From JAEUIZ01 sp046155605 (GTDB taxonomy: Bacteria > Planctomycetota > Phycisphaerae > Phycisphaerales > UBA1924), in the NCBI GenBank assembly GCA_046155605.1, contig JBJXFQ010000126.1, positions 1-17,509 of the forward strand: a DNA stretch of 17,509 nt. The letters are read 5' to 3'. The translations under genes were made by a program, and so were the position numbers. Positions within the stretch are counted from its first letter, which is position 1, and each line of letters begins with the position of its first letter. This document shows, piece by piece, positions 1 to 6,865 of this stretch. The notes beneath the pieces are model-generated. The model was not told the DNA's origin and searched no databases. It saw nothing but the letters and a program-made list of their open reading frames with translations.

Positions 1-117
1 GAATGCCGGACCCGCGAAACGCGCTGGAGGGGAATGCAGGCGGTCCTTGACGCCATCACTCCCAGCGACGCCGCCAACTGCTTCCGACACTGCGGATACA
101 CGCTACGTCAGGACTGA
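1..117 (+). CDS. C-terminal end of an IS630-type transposase (partial)
   Basis: Frame 1 is open from the window edge to a TGA at 115-117, giving 38 residues that end in LDAITPSDAANCFRHCGY plus a short tail. IS630/Tc1-mariner-type DDE transposases characteristically end in a helix of the form D-x-[FI]-TP-x-x-x-x-N-[YC]-F-x-x-[CA]-GY, which this matches in order and in distance from the stop. The catalytic DDE residues lie outside the window, so I cannot tell whether the element is intact. The element would end somewhere in 118-214, directly upstream of the sugar phosphomutase gene, but its terminal inverted repeat cannot be recognised without the other end. The family call rests on this short tail only. 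Confidence 0.62.
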   Translation, partial: ECRTRETRWRGMQAVLDAITPSDAANCFRHCGYTLRQD

Positions 118-203
118 GGACGCTCTAGGCTGCAAGTTCAATGCCTAACAAATCAAGTACATTTGTGCCATTTGCGGAAACACGCCCTATTGTCACCCCC
201 TTC

Positions 204-209
204 AGGAGG
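204..209 (+). promoter_or_regulatory. Shine-Dalgarno site of the phosphohexomutase gene
   Basis: A perfect AGGAGG five bases upstream of the ATG at 215. It selects this ATG as the start; earlier in-frame codons lack such a site. In the 97-base gap back to the transposase end (118-214), a TATTGT at 188-193 could be a -10 element, but no convincing -35 accompanies it. Confidence 0.8.
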
Positions 210-214
210 CACCC

Positions 215-1636
215 ATGCTCGGACGCGTCTTCAAGGCATATGACATTCGCGGCACATACCCCGACCTGCTCAACGAGACGATGGCGTGGCAGATCGGATA
301 CGGCGCGAGCCGATTTCTTCGCGACGAGGCCGAGGCCGCAGGCGACACGACGCCGATGATGCGAAATCTGGTCGTCGGGCGCGATATGCGCAAGAGTTCG
401 CCGTCGCTCTCCGAGCAACTCATCAAGGGCATCACGGAACAAGGAGGCGACGTCGTCGATATCGGCCTGTGCGACACGCCGATGGTCTACTTCGCCATCA
501 ACCACCTCGACTGTGCCGGCGGCGTTATGACCACGGCGAGCCACAATCCGCCGCAGTACAACGGGTTCAAGATTTCGAAGCGCAAGGCAAAGCCGGTGGG
601 CGAGGCGACGGGGCTGGGCGAGATTCGCAAGCGTGCGGCAATGGTGGACAAGGCAACGCTGGTGCCCGCGAGCGGGCGCATCGAGCGCCGCGACCTCTGG
701 CCCGATTACAAGGAGCACGTCCGCAAGTTCCTCGACCTCGGCGGCAAGAAACTCCGCGTCGTGATCGACGCGTCCAACGGCATGGCGGGCACGATGGTCC
801 CCAGGCTCTTCGGCAAAAAGGGTGCTGACGTGCCCGGCCTGACCATCATCGAGATGAACTTTGACAACTCCAAGGGCGAGTTTGTCCACGAGCCCAACCC
901 GCTGGTCGCGGCCAATCTGGCGGCGCTGCAAAGGGCCGTCGTGGATGAGAAGGCGGCGCTGGGCATCTGCTTCGACGGCGACGCCGATCGCTGCGTCGTG
1001 GTCGATGAGAAGGGCCAGATCGTCGGCTGCGACCACCTGACGGCGGTGCTGGCGCGGCACTTCCTGGCGACAAACAAGGGGGCGGCGATCGTCTACGACC
1101 TCCGCTCAACCAAGGCCGTCGAGGAGGACGTGAAGGCGGCGGGCGGCGTCCCGATCCGCAGCCGCGTGGGCCATGTCTTTATGAAACAGGCGCTGGCCGA
1201 GCAGCGCGGCATCTTTGGCGGCGAACTCTCCGGGCACTTCTACTTCCGCGACAACTTCAACGCCGACTCGGGCGCGATCGCGATGGCGACGGTCCTCTCG
1301 GTGCTCGCGAAATCAGGCAAGTCGATGTCGGAACTCGTCAAGCCCGTGGCGCGGTACAAGCAATCCGGCGAGATCAACTTCCAGATCGAGGACAAGGACG
1401 GCGCGATCGCGGCGGTCAAGGCCGCGGTTGGACCGGGCACGAGCCAGAACGCAACGGTCGACGACCTCGACGGCGTGACGCTGAATGCATTTACGAAGCA
1501 CGGCTGGTGGTGCAACATCCGCAAGAGCAACACCGAGCCGCTGCTGCGGCTGAACCTCGAAGCCAAGGACGCCAAGACGATGCAGAAGATGCTCGGCGAG
1601 ATCGCGCCGATGCTGGGGCACAAGGTCGATCACTGA
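215..1636 (+). CDS. manB: Phosphomannomutase/phosphoglucomutase
   Basis: A cytosolic alpha-D-phosphohexomutase of 473 residues, typical family length, interconverting hexose 6-phosphate and 1-phosphate (mannose and/or glucose) to supply nucleotide sugars for glycans. All four family signatures are visible. They are the phosphoserine loop TASHNP (107-112, catalytic Ser109), the Mg-binding loop DGDAD (254-258), the sugar-specificity loop GGELSGH (335-341) and the phosphate-binding RKSNTEP (436-442). GGEXSGH is the form seen in mannose/glucose mutases rather than in phosphoglucosamine mutase. The start is fixed by AGGAGG at 204-209, five bases before the ATG. It stands alone: an IS630-type transposase end lies just upstream and a convergent permease gene ends 14 bases downstream. 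Substrate preference (manB versus algC/pgm naming) cannot be decided from sequence alone. Confidence 0.95.
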   Translation: MLGRVFKAYDIRGTYPDLLNETMAWQIGYGASRFLRDEAEAAGDTTPMMRNLVVGRDMRKSSPSLSEQLIKGITEQGGDVVDIGLCDTPMVYFAINHLDCAGGVMTTASHNPPQYNGFKISKRKAKPVGEATGLGEIRKRAAMVDKATLVPASGRIERRDLWPDYKEHVRKFLDLGGKKLRVVIDASNGMAGTMVPRLFGKKGADVPGLTIIEMNFDNSKGEFVHEPNPLVAANLAALQRAVVDEKAALGICFDGDADRCVVVDEKGQIVGCDHLTAVLARHFLATNKGAAIVYDLRSTKAVEEDVKAAGGVPIRSRVGHVFMKQALAEQRGIFGGELSGHFYFRDNFNADSGAIAMATVLSVLAKSGKSMSELVKPVARYKQSGEINFQIEDKDGAIAAVKAAVGPGTSQNATVDDLDGVTLNAFTKHGWWCNIRKSNTEPLLRLNLEAKDAKTMQKMLGEIAPMLGHKVDH

Positions 1637-1650
1637 GCCGCCGCAGGCCG

Positions 1651-2610
1651 CTACAGCCGTCCGCGCTCCGATCGCAGCAGCAACAGAAACGTCGGCCCGC
1701 CGATGAGGGCGGTCAGCACGCCGATCGGTAGCCGTCCGCTCGGTAGTTCGATCGCACGCACCAGGGCATCGGCCCCGACAAAGAGCGCCGCGCCGCTGAG
1801 CGCCGAGCCGATGACCACGCCGCGCGACGCCGGACCCGCGAGCAGCCGCACCAGATGCGGGCAGACGAGCCCGACAAACCCAACGGGCCCCGCGATCGAG
1901 ACCGCGATTGCCGTCAACACGCCCGACGCCGCGAAGAGCGCGGGCCGAACCCGTCGCAACGGCACTCCCATCGCGTGCGCCTCGTCGTCGCCCATCGTCG
2001 TGGCATCGAGCATCGGTCCAAACCACGCGCCAAGCCCCGCCGCCAGCGGCACCGCGACCAACCCCGTGACGACCGCCCACCGCGGCGAATCGTCGCCGAG
2101 GGTTCCGACGGTCCAGCGAGCCACGCCGTAGCCGCGATCGGGCGTGAAGTGCGCCAGCAGCAGGGTCGCCGCGCCGCAGAGCACCGTGACCATCACGCCG
2201 ACGAGCAGCAGGGATGACGGCTCAACGAGCCCCCGGCGCTGCGCCACCGCGTAGACCAGCGCCATGGTCACGCTCGCGCCAGCAAGCGCCACCCCGCCAC
2301 GCACCACGCCCTGGCCACTCGATCCACTGAGCACCACCCACGCCATGACGGCCAGCCCGGCCCCCGCGGCGGCGCCGATCAGATCGGGCGAGGCGAGCGG
2401 ATTTCGCAACAAGGTCTGCAAGAACGCTCCGCCCAGCGCGAGCGATGCTCCGACGACCGCACCCGCCGCCACGCGATCGACCCGCAATCCCCAGACTTCC
2501 GGGGAGCCGGGCCACGCGAGCCCACCGCCGCCCATCGCCAGGCGCAGCACCACAACCGCGGCCAGCACGACCGCAAGGAGCGTCAGCATCAGGATCGCCC
2601 GCCTCGACAT
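1651..2610 (-). CDS. FecCD/BtuC-type ABC transporter permease (orphan)
   Basis: A 319-residue, very hydrophobic inner-membrane permease of the FecCD family, which carries iron-siderophore, heme or cobalamin complexes across the membrane with an ATPase and a binding protein. Visible family signatures are LRVDRVAAGAVVGASLALGG (42-61), LLRNPLASPDLIG (67-79), the hallmark GPVGFVGLVCPHLVRLL (241-257), and the C-terminal ELPSGRLPIGVLTALIG (288-304) with a final membrane helix. About nine to ten membrane segments can be drawn, starting at residues 4-24. Length is slightly below the usual 330-350. No binding-protein or ATPase gene is adjacent: upstream is the divergent ATP synthase epsilon gene and downstream a convergent mutase. 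The partner subunits must lie elsewhere, and the substrate cannot be assigned. No strong Shine-Dalgarno site precedes the ATG at 2610. Confidence 0.92.
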   Translation of the reverse strand: MSRRAILMLTLLAVVLAAVVVLRLAMGGGGLAWPGSPEVWGLRVDRVAAGAVVGASLALGGAFLQTLLRNPLASPDLIGAAAGAGLAVMAWVVLSGSSGQGVVRGGVALAGASVTMALVYAVAQRRGLVEPSSLLLVGVMVTVLCGAATLLLAHFTPDRGYGVARWTVGTLGDDSPRWAVVTGLVAVPLAAGLGAWFGPMLDATTMGDDEAHAMGVPLRRVRPALFAASGVLTAIAVSIAGPVGFVGLVCPHLVRLLAGPASRGVVIGSALSGAALFVGADALVRAIELPSGRLPIGVLTALIGGPTFLLLLRSERGRL

Positions 2611-2646
2611 CGGCCAAGCCTACCACCGCGCGGCACGGCCGGTCTC

Positions 2647-2676
2647 TTGGACCCCCGTCGGACTCGCACCTACGAT
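2647..2676 (+). promoter_or_regulatory. Putative sigma-70 promoter for atpC
   Basis: TTGGAC at 2647-2652 and TACGAT at 2671-2676 are separated by 18 bases and resemble -35 and -10 elements. Transcription would begin near 2683, just upstream of GGAG (2690-2693) and the GTG start at 2702. If real, the in-frame ATG at 2675 lies inside the -10 element and cannot be the start codon. The site lies between the divergent permease start (2610) and atpC. Confidence 0.5.
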
Positions 2677-2701
2677 GCCGCCCGACTCTGGAGTGCATCG
2701 C

Positions 2702-3130
2702 GTGGCCGACAAGACCTTCCAGTGCAAACTCGTGACCCCCGCGGCCCTCGTGCTCGACGAGCCCGTGACCTACGCCTCGATTCCCGCGTGGGACGGGCTC
2801 TTCGGCGTGCTCGCCAACAGGGCACCCATCGTCGCCAAACTCGGGCTCGGCGAGTTGCGGCTCGATTTCCCCGACAAGCCCAACGCCAAGGGCGGCAGCC
2901 GCTCCTACCTCGTCGATGACGGCTTCGTCCAGATGGTCAACAACCGCCTGACGATTTTGGCGGCGTTTGCCACGCCAGTGGAAAATCTATCCGAGGCCGA
3001 CGCGGCTGGCGAACTTGCTTCGCTGGAGAAGGCACCCGCTGGTGACAAGGCCGGGGCGGAACGGGCCTCGAAGGAGCGAGCCCGGGCCAGGCTGAAGGCT
3101 CGCCTGGCGAAGCGGTCGAAGTCGATCTGA
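2702..3130 (+). CDS. atpC: F-type ATP synthase epsilon subunit
   Basis: A 142-residue protein matching the epsilon subunit of F1 ATP synthase, the rotor subunit at the foot of the gamma stalk that couples to the c-ring and can inhibit ATPase activity. The N-terminal beta-sandwich is recognisable: FQCKLVTPAALVLDEPV (6-22), the conserved IPAWDGLFGVLANRAPIV (27-44) equivalent to the usual PG..G..G.L..HAP segment, and LVDDGFVQMVNNRLTIL (70-86). A Lys/Arg/Ala/Glu-rich helical tail (about 97-140) follows. I chose GTG at 2702 because GGAG (2690-2693) sits eight bases upstream and the family start is reproduced; the in-frame ATG at 2675 would add nine unrelated residues and overlaps a putative -10. 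Normally atpC follows atpD; here neither neighbour is an ATP synthase gene. It could be a detached sole copy or a paralogue. Confidence 0.9.
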   Translation: MADKTFQCKLVTPAALVLDEPVTYASIPAWDGLFGVLANRAPIVAKLGLGELRLDFPDKPNAKGGSRSYLVDDGFVQMVNNRLTILAAFATPVENLSEADAAGELASLEKAPAGDKAGAERASKERARARLKARLAKRSKSI

Positions 3131-3142
3131 AGCGTGAGGCCG

Positions 3143-4444
3143 TCAAAGCCCGGCGCGATGGAGCGCGAGCCTTCGGATCATCGGCTCGCCGACGCTTTCT
3201 TCAACGATCAGCCGGACGCGCTCGACCTTGGTGGGCTCGATGCGATCGATCTTTTTGTGCCCGATGGCCGTGCCGCGCGCGAGCACCTTCCACTGGCCGT
3301 CAGTCTCCCCCTCGATGCGATACATCCGCACGCGCTCGCCGTGGCGGATGTCTTCCATGATCACCACGCGATCGACAACCGACGCCGCCGAAGGCTGCAC
3401 GGAGAGCGATGTCGCGCGGCCGCTTGTGTCGGCGATCGCGGTCCCGTAACGCCGCGCGACCTCAGCCCCGAACTCCGCGGCCCGCCGCGCATCGGGCTCA
3501 GGGATCAGGCCCGACCGATCAGGCGTGTGGTTGAGCAGGAGCACGCCTCCATGCCCAACCGACCGCTCATACATGTCCATCAGTTGCGGGACGGTCTTGA
3601 GCGTGTCGAGGTTGAACGACTTCCAGAACCATGTCGCGCGGATTCGCGCGTCGCACTCATTGGGCAGCCATCGATTGCCCGCGGGGTCGCCCTCCGCGGC
3701 GGTGTAGTCGCCCCACTTTTTCACACCGAATCGCACGGCATTCCAAGCGGGATACGGTGCGACGCCGTCCTCGTTGCCGACCCAGCGGATTGATGCCTGC
3801 GGCCCTTGAAAGACGACCGCATCGGGCGCATGCCGCGAGAGAATGTCGCCGACGTCGAACGCGAGGTTGCCGTCGAACCAGACTTCCATCATGGGGCCGT
3901 AGTTCGAGAGCACTTCGACAAGTTGCCGACGAAACAGGCTCTCGTAGTCGGCCTGCTTCGCGGGGTCTTTGGCTCGTCCACCCACGCCCACGCCATGCTT
4001 GCGATCCTGTGGCGAGATATAGACGCCAAGGGGCATCGAGGCGCGCCGGCACGACGCCGCAAGATCGCCCAGCACGTCGCCCTTGCCACCACGCCAGGGA
4101 GTGGAGCGGATGGAGTGCTCGGTCGTTGCGGTCTGCCACCAGCAGAAGCCGCCCTCGTGCTTGGCGACAAAGACGATGTACTTCGCGCCCATCGATCCCG
4201 CCACCCGAACCCACTGGTCGGTGTCGAGTTTGTCCGGGTTGATCGCAGAGAGCGGTGTGGAGAGGTCATCGGTCTCGGAATCCTGCCACGTCTGCGGGGC
4301 GATGTGGATGAACATGCCGACCTCAAGGTCGTGCCACGCGAGTTGGGCGGCTGTAGGCCTTGCGAGACTGGCCGCGGGGTCCGGCTGCGCAAACGCCGGC
4401 CGACAGGCCGCCATGAGCATGAGTGCCGACAAGATGAACTTCAT
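3143..4444 (-). CDS. Exported GH29 alpha-L-fucosidase
   Basis: A 433-residue glycoside hydrolase of family 29, predicted to release L-fucose from glycans by a retaining mechanism. A signal peptide (1-19, ending AFA before Gln20) directs export; Cys14 in LMAAC could alternatively be a weak lipobox. The TIM-barrel signatures are in order: GMFIHIAP (43-50), AKHEGGFCWWQT (94-105), VYISPQDR (141-148), EVWFDG (187-192) with Asp191 as expected nucleophile, and NECDARIRATWFW (262-274), the ECD-x-x-IR-x-x-WF segment of GH29-B-like enzymes in which Glu263 is a candidate acid/base. The C-terminal 100 residues look like a small beta-sandwich. The usual KHHDGF reads KHEGGF here, changing a fucose-contacting residue. 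The gene is convergent with atpC (12-base gap), and the next gene upstream on the same strand is the FAH-family gene, 48 bases away. Confidence 0.9.
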   Translation of the reverse strand: MKFILSALMLMAACRPAFAQPDPAASLARPTAAQLAWHDLEVGMFIHIAPQTWQDSETDDLSTPLSAINPDKLDTDQWVRVAGSMGAKYIVFVAKHEGGFCWWQTATTEHSIRSTPWRGGKGDVLGDLAASCRRASMPLGVYISPQDRKHGVGVGGRAKDPAKQADYESLFRRQLVEVLSNYGPMMEVWFDGNLAFDVGDILSRHAPDAVVFQGPQASIRWVGNEDGVAPYPAWNAVRFGVKKWGDYTAAEGDPAGNRWLPNECDARIRATWFWKSFNLDTLKTVPQLMDMYERSVGHGGVLLLNHTPDRSGLIPEPDARRAAEFGAEVARRYGTAIADTSGRATSLSVQPSAASVVDRVVIMEDIRHGERVRMYRIEGETDGQWKVLARGTAIGHKKIDRIEPTKVERVRLIVEESVGEPMIRRLALHRAGL

Positions 4445-4492
4445 GAAGGCTGTCCTTGTTCCATTCGGCGTGGGCGCACAAACGACGAGAGA

Positions 4493-5215
4493 TTACTCCG
4501 CGCGTACCGAGTTGCGCAGCACGCCGATGCGATCGATCTCGACCTCAACCACATCACCGGGCTTGAGCCACACGGGCGGCTTGCGCGCCATGCCGACGCC
4601 GCCGGGAGTGCCCGTGAGAATCACGGTGCCGGGCGCGAGTGTGGTGCCGCGCGAGAGTTCTGCGATGAGCGCCGCGACCGGAAAGATCATGTCCTTGGTC
4701 GAGGCGTCCTGCATCGTGGCCCCATTGACTCGACACCGCACACGCAGCGCCTGCGGATCGCCGAGTTCCGTCGGGGACACAAGCCTCGGCCCGAGCGGGC
4801 AGAACGTGTCGAAACTCTTTCCGCGGCAGAACTGTCCGCCGCTGCCCTCCTTCTGCCACCACCGTGCCGAGACGTCGTTGCCGCAGGTGTACGCGAGCAC
4901 CGCGTCGAGCGCCCGATCGAGCGGCACGTCGCGCGCCGGCCCGGGTCCGATCACCACAGCGAGTTCGGCCTCGAAATCAACCTGCTCTCCACCCGTCGCG
5001 GGATCCTGGCACGCCTTCGGGATCACGATCGCCTCGTGCTGCGGTATCGCTGCCGCGAAGTTCTTCGTGAAAATCATCGGCCTCGTGGGCAGGTCCGCCG
5101 CCTGCTCCTTGGCGTGGTCGGCATAGTTCCGCCCGATCCCGATGATGTGACGGATCGGAATCGAGCCGGTTGCCGTGTGAATCGCGAGGCCGACGTCGGC
5201 GTGGATGAGTTCCAT
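4493..5215 (-). CDS. Fumarylacetoacetate hydrolase (FAH) family protein
   Basis: A 240-residue cytosolic enzyme of the FAH superfamily, which includes acylpyruvate hydrolases, 2-hydroxyhepta-2,4-diene-1,7-dioate isomerases and oxaloacetate decarboxylases. Signatures seen are GIGRNYADHAKE (26-37), the metal ligands in DFEAELAVVIG (80-90, Glu82 and Glu84), GNDVSARWWQ (112-121, Asp114), GKSFDTFCPLGP (132-143) and ILTGTPGGVG (199-208). Length fits the short single-domain members. An upstream in-frame ATG at 5251 would add 12 residues but overlaps the start of the divergent gene, so I take ATG 5215; neither has a clear Shine-Dalgarno site. It lies 48 bases upstream of the fucosidase gene on the same strand, so co-transcription is possible, though a shared pathway (fucose breakdown also yields ketoacids) is speculation. 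The exact substrate is not determined. Confidence 0.92.
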   Translation of the reverse strand: MELIHADVGLAIHTATGSIPIRHIIGIGRNYADHAKEQAADLPTRPMIFTKNFAAAIPQHEAIVIPKACQDPATGGEQVDFEAELAVVIGPGPARDVPLDRALDAVLAYTCGNDVSARWWQKEGSGGQFCRGKSFDTFCPLGPRLVSPTELGDPQALRVRCRVNGATMQDASTKDMIFPVAALIAELSRGTTLAPGTVILTGTPGGVGMARKPPVWLKPGDVVEVEIDRIGVLRNSVRAE

Positions 5216-5238
5216 GACCCGAGCGTATCCGGTACAGT
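5210..5238 (+). promoter_or_regulatory. Putative promoter giving a leaderless transcript
   Basis: TTCCAT (5210-5215) and TACAGT (5233-5238) with a 17-base spacer resemble -35 and -10 elements. Seven bases after the -10 is the ATG at 5245, which has no Shine-Dalgarno site before it. Transcription would therefore start at or next to the start codon. The -35 overlaps the start codon of the divergent FAH-family gene. Confidence 0.38.
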
Positions 5239-5244
5239 TCCGGC

Positions 5245-5631
5245 ATGTCATTCCTCAAGAAGTTCTTCGGCGGCAAGGATCGGCCAACAACCCGGTCACC
5301 CGCAGAGGAGGTGGAGCAGCACGCCGTCTTGCTCTACCTCAAGACCGCTGGCGAAATGCCGCCGCAGGAGGAAATGAACCGGTATCACCGGCTTCAAGAC
5401 GAGATCGCAAAGGCCGTCAATGCCAAAGGTGTGGGCGAGTTGGACGGGGACGAATGGGGCGACGGCCGATGCACGGTGTATCTTTATGGACCGAACGCCG
5501 AGCGCCTCTGGGACGCCATCGCGCCAGTGATCGAGAAGCATCCGCTGCCGCACGGGTCGGTGGCAATCAAGCGCTTCGGCGGACCGGGGTGTGCCAAGGC
5601 CGAGCAGATCATGCTGGGTTGGGACGGCTGA
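5245..5631 (+). CDS. Small protein of unknown function (128 aa)
   Basis: I do not recognise this family. The 128-residue product begins with a basic, amphipathic segment (MSFLKKFFGGKD), then a charged helix-rich region (about 20-60, containing VEQHAVLLYLKTAGEMPPQE). It ends in a likely alpha/beta part with CTVYLYGPNAERLWDAIAPV (75-94) and GSVAIKRFGGPG (103-114). There is no signal peptide, membrane segment or metal-binding cysteine set. The GC-rich coding pattern, a long uninterrupted frame, and tight fit between the divergent FAH gene (29-base gap) and serC (46-base gap) support it as real. There is no Shine-Dalgarno site, so it may be translated from a leaderless transcript. It could be co-transcribed with serC, but serC has its own strong ribosome site, so no functional link is claimed. 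Confidence 0.75.
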   Translation: MSFLKKFFGGKDRPTTRSPAEEVEQHAVLLYLKTAGEMPPQEEMNRYHRLQDEIAKAVNAKGVGELDGDEWGDGRCTVYLYGPNAERLWDAIAPVIEKHPLPHGSVAIKRFGGPGCAKAEQIMLGWDG

Positions 5632-5677
5632 CGGGCTTCTCGCGTACACTTTCGCAACGAATCCGGAGGTCAATCTG

Positions 5678-6847
5678 ATGTCCCCCACTGCCGCGCCGTC
5701 CGCACCCGCCAAGCCCGCCGCCGCCAGCCTCGCGGGGATGTCCCCAGGACGCATCTACAACTTCTCCGCCGGCCCCGGCTGTCTCCCCGAAGAAGTCCTC
5801 AAGCAGATCCAGCAGGACGTCTGGAACGTCGGCGGCTCGGGCGTCGGCATCCTCGAGCACTCCCATCGCGGCAAGGTCGTTGACAAGATTTTCGAGGAGT
5901 GCGAGGCCGACATCCGCAAACTCGCCAACATCCCCAGCAACTACAAGGTCCTCTTCCTCACCGGGGGTGCCTCGGCTCAGAATCACATGATCCCGATGAA
6001 CTGGATGAAGCCCGGCACCACCGCCGACTACCTCGTCACCGGCAACTGGTCACAGAAGACGTTCGACCAGGCCGTCAAGTTCAGCGGCAAGCAGGGCTTC
6101 GGCACGGCCCACCTTGCCGTTACCAGCCAGGACAAGAACCACTCGTACATCCCCGCCGACAGCCAGATCAAGTACAGCCCAAAGCCGGCGTACATCCACT
6201 ACTGCTCCAACAACACGCTCTACGGCACGGAGTGGTTCCGCGTGCCCGCAACGCCCGTCGGCGTTCCGCTGATCTGCGACGCGTCGAGCCACTTCTACTC
6301 GCGGCCGCTCGACTTCACCAAGTTCGCAATGGTCTATGCCGGGGCGCAAAAAAACATGGGGCCCGCCGGCGTGACGCTCTGCATCGTCCGCGACGACCTC
6401 ATCGAGGCCGGCAGCAAGGACATTGCCGACCTGCTGCAGTATCGCTCGTATGTGCCGGAGTTGAGCCGTCCCAACACGCCGCCCGTCTTCGCGGTCTATG
6501 TCATGGGCCTGATCGCCAAGTGGATTGCGCGGCAGGGCGGGCTCGCCACGATGCAGAAGCACAACGAGGCCAAGGCCAAGTTCATCTATGACGTGCTTGA
6601 CGCGACCAAGTTCTACGACCCGCACGCGCGGCCGGACTCCCGCTCGCTCATGAACATCACCTTCCGCCTCCCCAGCGACGTGCTGACCGACAAGTTCGTC
6701 AAGGAAGCGCTCGCACAGGGGCTCGACGGGCTCAAGGGCCACCGCAACGTCGGCGGCATCCGCGCCAGCGTCTATAACGCCTTCCCCAAGGAAGGCTGCA
6801 AGGCCCTCGCCGACTTCATGCGGGAGTTCGAGAAGAAGAACGGATAA
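5678..6847 (+). CDS. serC: Phosphoserine aminotransferase
   Basis: A 389-residue PLP enzyme converting 3-phosphohydroxypyruvate and glutamate to phosphoserine in serine biosynthesis (and often acting in pyridoxal phosphate biosynthesis). Class-V aminotransferase signatures specific for SerC are present. They are IYNFSAGPGCLP (26-37), EHSHRGK (60-66), LTGGASAQ (94-101), CDASSHFYSRP (200-210), the PLP lysine in YAGAQKNMGPAGVT (220-233, Lys225), and the terminal NVGGIRASVYNA (357-368). GGAGG-type Shine-Dalgarno sequence (GGAGG at 5665-5669, eight bases before the ATG) fixes the start, although the first 22 residues are an Ala/Pro-rich extension not found in most SerC proteins (about 360 residues). 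serA and serB are not in the window. The gene is convergent with the beta-helix gene (18-base gap). Confidence 0.97.
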   Translation: MSPTAAPSAPAKPAAASLAGMSPGRIYNFSAGPGCLPEEVLKQIQQDVWNVGGSGVGILEHSHRGKVVDKIFEECEADIRKLANIPSNYKVLFLTGGASAQNHMIPMNWMKPGTTADYLVTGNWSQKTFDQAVKFSGKQGFGTAHLAVTSQDKNHSYIPADSQIKYSPKPAYIHYCSNNTLYGTEWFRVPATPVGVPLICDASSHFYSRPLDFTKFAMVYAGAQKNMGPAGVTLCIVRDDLIEAGSKDIADLLQYRSYVPELSRPNTPPVFAVYVMGLIAKWIARQGGLATMQKHNEAKAKFIYDVLDATKFYDPHARPDSRSLMNITFRLPSDVLTDKFVKEALAQGLDGLKGHRNVGGIRASVYNAFPKEGCKALADFMREFEKKNG

Positions 6848-6865
6848 GCACGAGCAATCGTCGGC

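Noticed and set aside
2264..2701. Long N-terminal extension of the atpC frame
   Set aside because: It is antisense to the permease gene and unrelated to epsilon subunits; the promoter, GGAG and GTG at 2702 explain the real start.
4445..5251. Fucose catabolism operon (fucosidase plus FAH-family enzyme)
   Set aside because: Only two adjacent genes with a 48-base gap, and no fucose dehydrogenase, lactonase, dehydratase or transporter nearby; FAH proteins have many roles.
3806..5377. 523-codon plus-strand open frame across the fucosidase and FAH genes
   Set aside because: It overlaps two well-supported minus-strand genes and part of a third gene, and its product has no recognisable domain.
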